DNA of 10,882 nucleotides from a bacterium (lineage in GTDB: Bacteria > Patescibacteriota > Minisyncoccia > Phycocordibacterales > JAKEFN01), in contig JAKEFN010000053.1 of the NCBI GenBank assembly GCA_022616085.1, positions 1 through 10,882 of the forward strand, written 5' to 3'. Of this stretch, positions 1 through 6,000 are shown in pieces (the stretch's first letter is position 1; every line of letters begins with the position of its first letter). The position numbers and the translations under genes are program-made. The notes under the pieces were generated by a model. It was not told the origin of the DNA. It saw only the letters and a program-made list of their open reading frames with translations, and did not search any database.

Positions 1-75
1 AAACTATTGACGTAGCGAGAATTCATGGTGCGAGGCGAAAATGCGGCGAGGAAAGCGAAGAATATTGTTGATATT

Positions 76-150
76 TTGAGTCTTTCCGAGCCGCCGTTTG
101 TAGCCCACAACATGAATTCGCAGTAGTCAAGAGTTTTTTCACAAGCTCTA
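76..150 (-). repeat. 75-bp repeat, left copy (inverted relative to the right-end copy)
   Basis: Read on the minus strand, this stretch matches positions 10808-10882 without gaps, with 5 mismatches in 75 by eye. It starts exactly at the stop codon of the 121-aa gene (148-150) and runs toward the left edge. The shared core contains TTGACTACTGCGAATTCATG. A minus-strand reading frame stays open through it to the window edge, but differences between the copies are not concentrated at third codon positions, so I treat it as a non-coding repeat. Bases 1-75 beyond it hold nothing else I can name. Confidence 0.85.
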
Positions 151-513
151 CATCCCTGTATCGCTCGAAGCCGCTGTCTTATCGCTCCCTGCCACCGGTT
201 TCTTTCGAGGCGTTTTGCGCGGCGCGGCTTTCGGCATTTCTTTTTTCTCCGCAAGCCGCGAGGCGAGAAATGCGGAAATAATCCCAATACCGCTACCGAG
301 AAGGCGGATGCTTTCGCCTTTCATAAAACTTCTGATATCCGCAATATCTTCCATGAGATGCCCGCTTTCGAAACGAAGCTTCTCTGACACATGACGCACG
401 TCCCGAAGAATATAGAGGACGTGCACAAGCACGATGACGAGAAGAACGCTCGCGATCGCAACGGCGACCGTAATAATATAATAAAATATTTCTGAATTCA
501 AAATACTCTCCAT
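148..513 (-). CDS. Small single-pass membrane protein, unknown function
   Basis: A 121-aa product that I do not recognise. It has one clear N-terminal membrane segment (about residues 10-34). A charged, probably helical stretch follows (35-66), then a second weaker hydrophobic patch (71-87) and a lysine/proline-rich basic tail (88-108) that would fit a cytoplasmic, perhaps nucleic-acid- or lipid-facing, end. It is the last gene of a minus-strand run after dusB and the 210-aa membrane protein, with a 42-nt gap. The gap contains a TATACT box only 8 nt before the ATG and no Shine-Dalgarno sequence, so it may be transcribed separately as a near-leaderless mRNA. The stop codon abuts the 75-bp repeat. 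The membrane topology is visible in the sequence; function is unknown. Confidence 0.75.
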   Translation of the reverse strand: MESILNSEIFYYIITVAVAIASVLLVIVLVHVLYILRDVRHVSEKLRFESGHLMEDIADIRSFMKGESIRLLGSGIGIISAFLASRLAEKKEMPKAAPRKTPRKKPVAGSDKTAASSDTGM

Positions 514-521
514 TGCTTATA

Positions 522-550
522 AGTATACATTGAGCGAATCGGCGGCACAA
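522..550 (-). promoter_or_regulatory. Putative promoter of the 121-aa gene
   Basis: On the minus strand, TTGTGC (545-550) and TATACT (522-527) are separated by 17 bp. The -10 matches consensus at 5 of 6 positions; the -35 is weak. The ATG lies 8 nt after the -10, so the transcript would have almost no leader. The site falls in the gap after the upstream gene's stop. Confidence 0.45.
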
Positions 551-555
551 CAAAA

Positions 556-1188
556 TTATCCACTGTTTTTTTCAGAGTCGGAAATGGCGCGATACACATG
601 CGCGGCGGCAAGCATCGATATTGGCATGGTTATAAGAAGCCCGATGCCGAGCGCGAGAATGCCAAGCACATTGAGAAGCCCGATGATTATATAAAACCCG
701 AGAAGATCCCATTTGGCGCCCCGCGTCATGTCGGAGCTTCTTTTGAGAGAATCAATGATGCCGCGGCTCTCGTCAACGATTGCATATTGATAGAGGCTAA
801 ACTGCAAACCCCAGATGATGCCCGGGATGATAAGAAGGATAAGACCTCCTAGAACAATGAGCGCATACAAAATGAGCGCGAAAAAGTAGCGGAAGAAAAG
901 ATGCGGCAAAGAAAAAAGATCGCTGTAGGAAGCTCTCTTCCCGTCTACGAACGCGAGAGCGATTTTGATAATCCCGAGTGTCAGAAGCGCGTTCACAAAA
1001 AGAGAAAGAAGATTGACGAGGAGTGAAAGAGTGAGAGGAGCTTCCTTCACGCGCTCCGCCATTTCATCAAGAATGATTGCAATAACAAAAACAAACAAAA
1101 AAAGCGGGACGAAAAACCGCCATTCTTTTTTGAAGGTTTCCCATCCGAAATGGAGTGATTCCTTTGTTGAAAATTTCTTAAATTTCAT
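556..1188 (-). CDS. Polytopic membrane protein, DUF975 / GPDPase-membrane-domain-like
   Basis: A 210-aa protein with about five or six hydrophobic helices in four blocks (roughly residues 26-41, 53-80, 98-137 and 163-197). The segment around residues 118-160, with IIPGIIWG, then SLKRSSDMTRG, resembles the pattern IPGI..., ...AlkrSw.LtrG seen in DUF975/YciC-like proteins and in the membrane domain of glycerophosphodiester phosphodiesterases. Those families have no firm biochemical role, so only 'integral membrane protein' is secure. It starts 15 nt after the dusB stop on the same strand with no convincing Shine-Dalgarno sequence, which suggests co-transcription from the dusB promoter. Confidence 0.75.
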   Translation of the reverse strand: MKFKKFSTKESLHFGWETFKKEWRFFVPLFLFVFVIAIILDEMAERVKEAPLTLSLLVNLLSLFVNALLTLGIIKIALAFVDGKRASYSDLFSLPHLFFRYFFALILYALIVLGGLILLIIPGIIWGLQFSLYQYAIVDESRGIIDSLKRSSDMTRGAKWDLLGFYIIIGLLNVLGILALGIGLLITMPISMLAAAHVYRAISDSEKNSG

Positions 1189-1203
1189 TGTATCGCGATC
1201 TTA

Positions 1204-2214
1204 CTATAGTATATCCTTCTTGCGCAAAAAGTCATCGATTTTTTCCGCGACCTCGCCTGCGGAGTTCGCTTCCATAAGCGAAGCGCGGAGTTCCAGAGCG
1301 CCGGGAAAGCCGTTCACATACGCTTTGTAGTGTTTCTTCATGATTGAAAAATTTTTTACTCCGCCAAGAACGCGCTCAAAGGTTTGCGTGTGTTCGACCA
1401 TGGCGTGAAGACGATCCGATATGGAAAGAGGCGGGTGCGGGGCGTGTCGGTCCCCCTTCGCGGAAGCCAGATTGGCAAATAGCCATGGATTGCCGAAGAT
1501 ACCACGACCGAGCATGACGCCGTCAACACCATACTTCTCCGCTTTTTCCAAAGCATCTTCCACTCCATACACATCGCCGTTTCCGATAATAAGCGTCTTT
1601 GTCCCTTTTGCAAGCTCTTTCGCCCGCGCGATGACATCCCAATGCGCGGACACTTTTGACATTTCCTTTCGCGTCCTTCCATGCACAGTGATTGCCGCGA
1701 TCTCTTCTTCAAGAATCGCGGGGAACCATGTTTCTATTTCATTTTTGTTGTAGCCGATGCGAATCTTGACCGATACGGGCATATTTCCCGCGCCTTCTTT
1801 CGCCGCGCGGATGATTTCTTTCGCGAGGTTCGGATTTTTCATAAGCGCCGCACCCGCGCCTTGTTTCTCGATATTTCTGTCAGGACAGCCCATATTGATG
1901 TCAAAACCGTCGAAACGAAGCCTCCGAGCGCGTTCCGCGCATTTCTTAAAATTCTCCGGCTTCGCGCCGAAAAACTGCGCCACGATGGGCCGCTCCGCTT
2001 CGCTATACAGGAGGTCGCAGAGAAGCGCCTCGCGTCCGGAGCTCTCGAGGCCGTCGCATGAGACAAACTGCGTGAACATCACGTCCGGCTTGCCGTGCTT
2101 CGCTATGATTCGCCGAAAAGCCGCGTCCGTAACATCGGCCATCGGCGCAAGCGCGATAATCGGTTTCTCTAAAGCGTCCCAAAATCCTCCTATTCTTTCG
2201 GTTTTCCTTGACAT
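1204..2214 (-). CDS. dusB: tRNA-dihydrouridine synthase (DusB/NifR3 type)
   Basis: A 336-aa flavoenzyme that reduces uridines in tRNA D-loops using FMN and NADPH. Family motifs appear in order: LAPMADVTD (22-30, FMN-barrel start), DINMGCPDRN (105-114) with catalytic Cys110, VKIRIG (149-154) with Lys150, VHGRTR (177-182) with His178, GNGDV (211-215), and GVMLGRGIFGNPWLF (232-246, phosphate grip). A C-terminal helical tRNA-binding region follows, with KKHYKAY. Length fits the family (about 320-340 aa). The start at 2214 is supported by GGAGG (2219-2223), 4 nt upstream. The gene is divergent from prmC and heads a run with two membrane-protein genes. The DusB subgroup rather than DusA/C is inferred from the MGCP and barrel motifs. 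Confidence 0.95.
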   Translation of the reverse strand: MSRKTERIGGFWDALEKPIIALAPMADVTDAAFRRIIAKHGKPDVMFTQFVSCDGLESSGREALLCDLLYSEAERPIVAQFFGAKPENFKKCAERARRLRFDGFDINMGCPDRNIEKQGAGAALMKNPNLAKEIIRAAKEGAGNMPVSVKIRIGYNKNEIETWFPAILEEEIAAITVHGRTRKEMSKVSAHWDVIARAKELAKGTKTLIIGNGDVYGVEDALEKAEKYGVDGVMLGRGIFGNPWLFANLASAKGDRHAPHPPLSISDRLHAMVEHTQTFERVLGGVKNFSIMKKHYKAYVNGFPGALELRASLMEANSAGEVAEKIDDFLRKKDIL

Positions 2215-2236
2215 AGTTCCTCCACTATACTTTAAT
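2208..2236 (+). promoter_or_regulatory. Putative prmC promoter
   Basis: A perfect TTGACA (2208-2213) lies 17 bp before TTTAAT (2231-2236, 5 of 6 matches). The -35 overlaps the dusB start codon on the other strand. The predicted start near 2243 would give prmC a leader of about 10 nt, which agrees with the absence of a Shine-Dalgarno sequence before its ATG. Confidence 0.55.
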
Positions 2237-2251
2237 TTTGAAATAACTCAA
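2224..2251 (-). promoter_or_regulatory. Putative dusB promoter, interleaved with the prmC promoter
   Basis: On the minus strand, TTGAGT (2246-2251) and TATAGT (2224-2229) have a 16-bp spacer. The -10 lies only 9 nt before the dusB ATG, so the normal transcription start would fall at or just after the GGAGG at 2219-2223. Either the message is nearly leaderless and the GGAGG is not used, or another promoter is active. The -35 reaches the base next to the prmC start codon. Confidence 0.45.
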
Positions 2252-2252
2252 T

Positions 2253-2990
2253 ATGGAGCGAAACTACGAGAAAGAAAAAACCTGGCTTCTCGAAGAAAAA
2301 TACGGGGGCGTCCCGAACGAAAATTTTCACCGCGATGCCCTACGAGTAGAGCGCGGAGAGCCGCTTGCATATGTCATCGGCGGCGTGCCGTTTCTCGGAT
2401 GCGACATCGCGCTTGGAGAAAGAGTGCTTATTCCCCGCGCCGAGACCGAGCACTGGGTCGCGCGCGCGCTTCCCGAGATCAAAAGCGCGCAAAAAATCCT
2501 TGATCTCTGCGCCGGTTCGGGGTGCATCGGCATTACGATTCTTTCGCATATACCGGGGGCGATTGTAGATTTTGCCGATATCGACCCCGCCGCAATCCAG
2601 CAGATCAAAAAAAATATCTCGCTTAATGGAATTAACGAGAGACGCGCGCGCGTTATCAAAAGCGATCTTTTTAAAAAAATCGATGGTTCGTATGACATCA
2701 TTTTTGCAAACCCGCCCTATATAAACGAGAGGCGGAAACGGCATGTGCAAAAATCCGTGCTCGACTTTGAGCCGCACCGCGCGCTCTTCGCGGGCGATGA
2801 CGGGCTCGCGCTTATCAAAAAAATAATTGACGGCGCGACGAAACATCTGCGGGTCGGCGGAACGCTTTTCGTAGAATTCGACTCATGGCAGAAACCTTTG
2901 ATTGAAAAATATCTCCGCGCGCGGGGGAAAAAAGGAAAATTCCTCAAAGACCAATACGGAAAGTGGCGGGTATTAAAAATGAACGCATAA
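2253..2990 (+). CDS. prmC: Peptide chain release factor N5-glutamine methyltransferase PrmC
   Basis: A 245-aa SAM-dependent methyltransferase that modifies the glutamine of the GGQ motif in release factors RF1/RF2, which improves translation termination. Visible motifs are RGEPLAYVIG (34-43), VLIPRAETE (58-66), the SAM-binding LDLCAGSGCIGI (83-94), the acidic residue in ADIDP (108-112), and the catalytic NPPY (153-156) that places the glutamine amide. A DFEPHRALFAGDDGL block (171-185) is typical of PrmC. The N-terminal substrate-binding part is about 30-40 residues shorter than in E. coli PrmC (about 277 aa). No Shine-Dalgarno sequence is visible; the ATG sits 16 nt after a good -10. The gene is divergent from dusB and ends against a terminator-like hairpin shared with the converging orphan gene. 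Confidence 0.93.
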   Translation: MERNYEKEKTWLLEEKYGGVPNENFHRDALRVERGEPLAYVIGGVPFLGCDIALGERVLIPRAETEHWVARALPEIKSAQKILDLCAGSGCIGITILSHIPGAIVDFADIDPAAIQQIKKNISLNGINERRARVIKSDLFKKIDGSYDIIFANPPYINERRKRHVQKSVLDFEPHRALFAGDDGLALIKKIIDGATKHLRVGGTLFVEFDSWQKPLIEKYLRARGKKGKFLKDQYGKWRVLKMNA

Positions 2991-2997
2991 ACATTGA

Positions 2998-3028
2998 TGC
3001 CCCGCCGGTCATACGACTCGGCGGGGCA
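2998..3028. terminator. GC-rich hairpin between convergent genes
   Basis: A perfect 10-bp stem (TGCCCCGCCG at 2998-3007 pairs with 3019-3028) with an 11-nt loop. It lies 7 nt after the prmC stop and 10 nt before the stop of the converging 125-aa gene, so it could end both transcripts. Neither side has a tight U-run directly after the stem, so termination efficiency is uncertain. Confidence 0.6.
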
Positions 3029-3038
3029 ATTGGAACGC

Positions 3039-3416
3039 TTACTTTTTCGGAGATGCCTTGTAGCATCTCCACACAAAGTCATCCGTGACATGAAGATTCC
3101 CTTCCTTGTCCTTCACGATCCACCCGCCTCCTGCGGGCTGCATCCCGTCCCTGATCGAGAAGGATGACCCCGCCTCGATGAGACGGTTAAACGTAAACCC
3201 GCCCTTGCGCCCGGATGTCCGGACATAGAAATCCTCAATTTCTTTTTCTGTGAACGGGCCCCAGTGGCTGCGCTCCTGGCAAAAGCGGACTATGTAGACC
3301 GCCGAGACCTCCGTCTCGACGTTCTCGAACGCCTCCCAGAGGTGCTCCCCCCGGGCGTTAATATGCCCGGGGGTAATGGGGAAATCTGGTTCCCCGGAAA
3401 TAATCTTGTTTTCCAT
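3039..3416 (-). CDS. Conserved-looking hypothetical protein (125 aa)
   Basis: I recognise no characterised family. The sequence has an aromatic-rich centre, with VYIVRFCQERSHWGPFTEKE around residues 40-59, then a GRKGGFTFNRL stretch and a C-terminal WIVKDKEGNLHVTDDFVWRC. The pattern suggests a small compact soluble domain. There is no signal peptide or membrane segment. A Shine-Dalgarno-like GGAGAG (3422-3427) precedes the ATG. A near-perfect consensus promoter lies upstream, so it is probably expressed on its own although it follows xseB. Codon choice looks more GC-rich (many GGC, CTC, GTC, GAG) than its neighbours, and a very strong GC hairpin lies within the first 25 codons. It may have been acquired, or be highly expressed; both are inference. 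Confidence 0.75.
   Translation of the reverse strand: MENKIISGEPDFPITPGHINARGEHLWEAFENVETEVSAVYIVRFCQERSHWGPFTEKEIEDFYVRTSGRKGGFTFNRLIEAGSSFSIRDGMQPAGGGWIVKDKEGNLHVTDDFVWRCYKASPKK
3348..3373. repeat. Perfect 9-bp G/C hairpin inside the start region of the 125-aa gene
   Basis: CCCCCGGGC (3348-3356) pairs perfectly with GCCCGGGGG (3365-3373) around an 8-nt AT-rich loop. In the message it would form about 45-70 nt downstream of the start codon. It is coding sequence (residues about 15-23), so the structure may be accidental, but nine consecutive G-C pairs is unusual for this window. Confidence 0.6.
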
Positions 3417-3455
3417 CGGTTCTCTCCATTTTGAAGGTCAAAAATGTTCGAAATA

Positions 3456-3485
3456 ATTATAACATGTATAATATAAAGCTGTCAA
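3456..3485 (-). promoter_or_regulatory. Consensus promoter of the 125-aa gene
   Basis: On the minus strand, TTGACA (3480-3485) and TATAAT (3456-3461) are both perfect, with an 18-bp spacer and an extended -10 (TGT before TATAAT). It is the strongest promoter seen in the window. The -35 overlaps the xseB stop codon (3482-3484). The predicted start near 3449 gives a leader of about 33 nt that contains the GGAGAG. A short dyad, ATGTT (3444-3448) with AACAT (3461-3465), spans the -10 to start-site region and could be an operator. Confidence 0.75.
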
Positions 3486-3688
3486 GCATCCTCCTCCAGC
3501 CCTTTCTTCACCTCCTCAAATTCATTTTCAATCTCCTGAAGGCGTTTCTTCGCTTCCTTGGCGAGGAGCGCCCCCTCTCTCACTTTTTTGAGCCCTTCTT
3601 CAATATCAATATCCCGCCGCGACTCAAACCACGCGGCAATTTGTTCAAGCTTTTTGAGCGATTCGTTTAAATTCGTTTTTTTGTCCAT
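3482..3688 (-). CDS. xseB: Exodeoxyribonuclease VII small subunit XseB
   Basis: A 68-aa product from the ATG at 3688; an in-frame ATG at 3721 would add 11 residues. XseB forms long helical bundles that bind XseA, and together they degrade single-stranded DNA from both ends. The start of the helical domain (NLNESLKKLEQIAAWFESRR) matches the family pattern sFEeaL.eLE.Iv..LE.gd, and IDIEEGLKKVREGALLAKEAKKRLQEIE follows. I prefer the internal start because family members usually have about ten residues before this pattern; neither start has a strong Shine-Dalgarno sequence. It lies directly downstream of xseA (38-nt gap, or 5 nt with the longer start), as expected for an xseAB operon. Its stop codon is part of the next gene's -35 box. 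Confidence 0.88.
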   Translation of the reverse strand: MDKKTNLNESLKKLEQIAAWFESRRDIDIEEGLKKVREGALLAKEAKKRLQEIENEFEEVKKGLEEDA

Positions 3689-3726
3689 AAGTCTCTTCGT
3701 TTTTCTTACAAAGCGTATCATTCGCT

Positions 3727-5235
3727 TTATTCAGCTACCCGTGTTCGTATTGTACCATCGGACACTCGAACATCAAGCAGAGAACCTGCCGGCGCATCGG
3801 CGATGCGGCGGATGATTTTTCCGCCCGAGAATGCAATGCTCCAGCCGAGAGCGAGCTGGCGCTTGGGATCGCTTGCGGCAAGCATTTTTTCCGAAAGCGC
3901 AATTTTCTCCCCTGCCGCTTGAAGCGCGAATGCGAGAGCCCCGGCGATACGCCTGTTTGTTGCCGGAATCGAATCCCCTGCGGCCCGTATGCGTTCGCGG
4001 AGAATAGCGACACTCTCGGAAAAACGCCGCGCCGTGCGGCGGACTCTCTCTATCATCTCCCGAAGCCGGTCCTCCAAAACGCCTGAAGTGCGATCGATAT
4101 AAAAAATTCTCTCCTGAAGCGCGGCGCCAAACCCATCCAATATCCTATGTTCTGCAAGCCGAACCGCCGCACCCGCCTGCTCCCATGACACATTGAGGAG
4201 CTTAGCGACTGCGGTCGGCGTAGAGCATGCCGCGTCGGCCGCGAGAGAAACAAGCGGGACATCCTTGTCATGCCCGATACCGACAATCACGGGAAACGGA
4301 CAATCCGCGATTTCTCGGACAATATATTCATTGTTGAACGCCTGGAGCGACTCAAGCGAGCCGCCGCCCCTGATAAGCACGAGCGCGTCTATAGTCTTTT
4401 GCGTTTTAAAATAACGGATTGCAGAGAGAAGCTCACGCACCGCAGACGATCCCTCCACGCGCGAATCAATAAAGGTGATTTTGAAGCCGAACCGGCCGAT
4501 ATTATTCAAAAAATCATGTATGACCGCGCCGTCCCGCGATGTTACGAGGCCGATTCGGTGCGGAAATTCCGGCATTTCTTTTTTTCGTTCCGGCGCAAAA
4601 AGGCCTTCTCTTTCGAGCATCGCCTTAAGCTTGTCGTATGCTTTTTTGAGCGCGCCCTCGCCCGCAAGTTCAATCGTGCGCGTCCTGAAAGAAAGCTTGC
4701 CGGACGGCTTATAAATTTCGGGGTAACCCGAAACGACAATTTCAAGCCCCTCCGCAATCGAAATGCCGGATATTCGGTAATCGTTTGACCACATGAAGCA
4801 GTGCATCACCGAACCGTCTTTGTCGGAGATCGAAAAATATGCATGCCCGCCGCGCATCTGGAAGCTCGAGACTTCGCCGCGCACTTTGGCCGCGCTTCGG
4901 CGGAGACCGATGTTTAAGAGACCCAAAAACGCACTGACTGCAAAAACGCGCTCACCCGCTTCCTCCTTCTCCACCGACTCTTCGCTTTCTGTTTTTCCAA
5001 TTTCTGCCGGGGTCTCTCCAGAAGTCATAGAAAGAATAGCAAGCCCGTATTTTTCGCATTTCCGATCTTTTATGCCTTTAATTTTAAGGAGTTCTTCCTT
5101 CGTCTTCGGCGCCGCCGCGGCAATCGCCTCAATCGTCGCATTTGAAAAAACGCGATAGAGCTCAACACCCTCCCGCCGCGCCTGCTCGCTCCTCCAGTCA
5201 CGGAGTTTATTCAATAATTCGCCGTTCATACACAT
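3727..5235 (-). CDS. xseA: Exodeoxyribonuclease VII large subunit XseA with N-terminal HRDC domain
   Basis: Catalytic subunit of the ssDNA exonuclease ExoVII, 502 aa from the outer start. Residues about 3-70 form an HRDC-type helical domain (LRDWRSEQARREGV, PKTKEELLKIKGI, EKYG), as in RecQ and RNase D. A charged linker (71-96) follows, then the OB-fold (97-191, with VRGEVSSFQMRGGHAYFSI). The catalytic domain contains VTSRDGAVIHDF (231-242), RGGGSLESLQAFNNE (289-303), GHDKDVPL (321-328) and STPTAVAKLL (338-347). A long coiled-coil region and a C-terminal GWSIAF...LDVRVSDG segment end the protein. Classical XseA begins at the OB-fold, so HRDC is an addition. The ATG at 5229 (third codon) lies 7 nt from an extended -10 and may be the real leaderless start; the outer ATG at 5235 is only 1 nt from that box. 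xseB follows. Confidence 0.95.
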   Translation of the reverse strand: MCMNGELLNKLRDWRSEQARREGVELYRVFSNATIEAIAAAAPKTKEELLKIKGIKDRKCEKYGLAILSMTSGETPAEIGKTESEESVEKEEAGERVFAVSAFLGLLNIGLRRSAAKVRGEVSSFQMRGGHAYFSISDKDGSVMHCFMWSNDYRISGISIAEGLEIVVSGYPEIYKPSGKLSFRTRTIELAGEGALKKAYDKLKAMLEREGLFAPERKKEMPEFPHRIGLVTSRDGAVIHDFLNNIGRFGFKITFIDSRVEGSSAVRELLSAIRYFKTQKTIDALVLIRGGGSLESLQAFNNEYIVREIADCPFPVIVGIGHDKDVPLVSLAADAACSTPTAVAKLLNVSWEQAGAAVRLAEHRILDGFGAALQERIFYIDRTSGVLEDRLREMIERVRRTARRFSESVAILRERIRAAGDSIPATNRRIAGALAFALQAAGEKIALSEKMLAASDPKRQLALGWSIAFSGGKIIRRIADAPAGSLLDVRVSDGTIRTRVAE

Positions 5236-5236
5236 A

Positions 5237-5245
5237 ACTATAGCA
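5237..5245 (-). promoter_or_regulatory. Extended -10 element before xseA
   Basis: Minus-strand TGCTATAGT is a TGn-extended -10. I see no good -35 at 16-18 bp upstream. It is 7 nt from the internal ATG at 5229, which would make a leaderless message starting at or next to that ATG and argues against the outer ATG at 5235. Confidence 0.4.
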
Positions 5246-5275
5246 TATTTCCTTTTTGTTCATTTTCTGAAAATA

Positions 5276-5303
5276 TTGACTTATAAAAAATATATGTTAC
5301 AAT
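5276..5303 (+). promoter_or_regulatory. Promoter of the deaminase gene
   Basis: TTGACT (5276-5281) and TACAAT (5298-5303) have a 16-bp AT-rich spacer and an extended -10 (TGT before TACAAT). The predicted start near 5310 leaves a leader of about 63 nt, long for this window. The leader contains a near-palindrome around CCTATAGG (5328-5335) and a GAGGG Shine-Dalgarno sequence (5362-5366), 6 nt before the ATG. Confidence 0.65.
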
Positions 5304-5372
5304 CCGATAAACTCATTCTTGTAAATTCCTATAGGTATTAACGCAATTGAACACATCTGCAGAGGGTCGAAT

Positions 5373-5903
5373 ATGACGGCCGAACAGATGCTTCACTATT
5401 TGAGTCCCGAGAGGCCGGTCAGTCAAGAGGAAAAAAAGAGGCGGTTCTATCAGGGGCTTGAAACGGCAATCTGGCAGGCTGAAAGAGCACGTAGCCATGC
5501 ACATTCATACAGAGATTTTCGCGTTGGTGCGGCCGTCGAGGCGTTCCGAGATGATGCCTTGAGCTTCCCTCACCGATTTCGTTCATTCTATGGAATAAAC
5601 ACGAAAATCCTGAAGGAAAGGCGTCCGATCTGCGCCGAACCAATCGCGCTTTCAAGCGCATTAGCTTCCGGTTATACGGAAGCGATCGGTCTCGTCATTA
5701 TCGGTGAACCGCAGGAAGATGAACATGGTCTTCTGCATAAGACTCTTCGGCCATGCCGTGAATGCCGGCTATTCATGAAAGAACACCCTTTAATGAGGCC
5801 GGAAACGATAATTATTACGGCGCGGCCGCCTCAAGAGGAATGCGCTATTATATTTGAAGAACATACTCTTGAGGAACTCCTCAAGGCATATGGTGAATCC
5901 TGA
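5373..5903 (+). CDS. Cytidine deaminase-like / blasticidin-S deaminase-like zinc enzyme
   Basis: A 176-aa member of the cytidine deaminase superfamily, which hydrolytically deaminates pyrimidine nucleosides or related amines. The zinc site is intact: PICAEPIAL gives Cys87 and proton-shuttle Glu89, and PCREC gives Cys128 and Cys131. RVGAAVEA (50-57) and YGIN (73-76) fit the core fold. It departs from typical cytidine deaminases in three ways: an N-terminal extension of about 25-30 residues, Lys78 where the family's GxNxE motif has a ribose-binding Glu, and AEP instead of AER. This part is closer in style to blasticidin-S deaminase, so cytidine may not be the substrate. A good Shine-Dalgarno sequence fixes the start. 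It is a single-gene unit with its own promoter and a T6 terminator right after the stop. Confidence 0.85.
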   Translation: MTAEQMLHYLSPERPVSQEEKKRRFYQGLETAIWQAERARSHAHSYRDFRVGAAVEAFRDDALSFPHRFRSFYGINTKILKERRPICAEPIALSSALASGYTEAIGLVIIGEPQEDEHGLLHKTLRPCRECRLFMKEHPLMRPETIIITARPPQEECAIIFEEHTLEELLKAYGES

Positions 5904-5904
5904 T

Positions 5905-5932
5905 GCCGCCCGAATTCCGAGGCGGCTTTTTT
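5905..5932 (+). terminator. Rho-independent terminator after the deaminase gene
   Basis: GCCGCC (5905-5910) pairs with GGCGGC (5921-5926) around a 10-nt loop, followed at once by six T (5927-5932). It begins 1 nt after the TGA stop and separates this gene from PIN-PhoH. Confidence 0.88.
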
Positions 5933-5989
5933 GTTGCGCAATCGCGTTCTATCGGTTAACCTTTAAAAGGATACGTCAGAAGCAAAAAC

Positions 5990-5995
5990 AGGAGG
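5990..5995 (+). promoter_or_regulatory. Shine-Dalgarno that fixes the GTG start of PIN-PhoH
   Basis: A perfect AGGAGG lies 5 nt before the GTG at 6001. The frame is open further upstream, but that extension runs through the preceding terminator and the end of the deaminase gene, so GTG 6001 is the likely start. Confidence 0.85.
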
Positions 5996-6000
5996 CGTTT

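Noticed and set aside
1..149. Minus-strand frame open from about 149 through the left edge, covering the 75-bp repeat
   Set aside because: The right copy is open in the same frame, but differences between copies include non-synonymous changes without third-position bias, so there is no sign of coding selection. It leaves the window, so it cannot be settled here.
1757..2503. 248-codon plus-strand frame across dusB and the start of prmC
   Set aside because: It is antisense to dusB motifs and out of frame with prmC, with an arginine/serine-rich low-complexity product typical of a shadow frame.
5854..6000. N-terminal extension of PIN-PhoH by 49 codons
   Set aside because: It overlaps the end of the deaminase gene and a strong T6 terminator. 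GTG 6001 has a perfect AGGAGG and starts just before the PIN domain.
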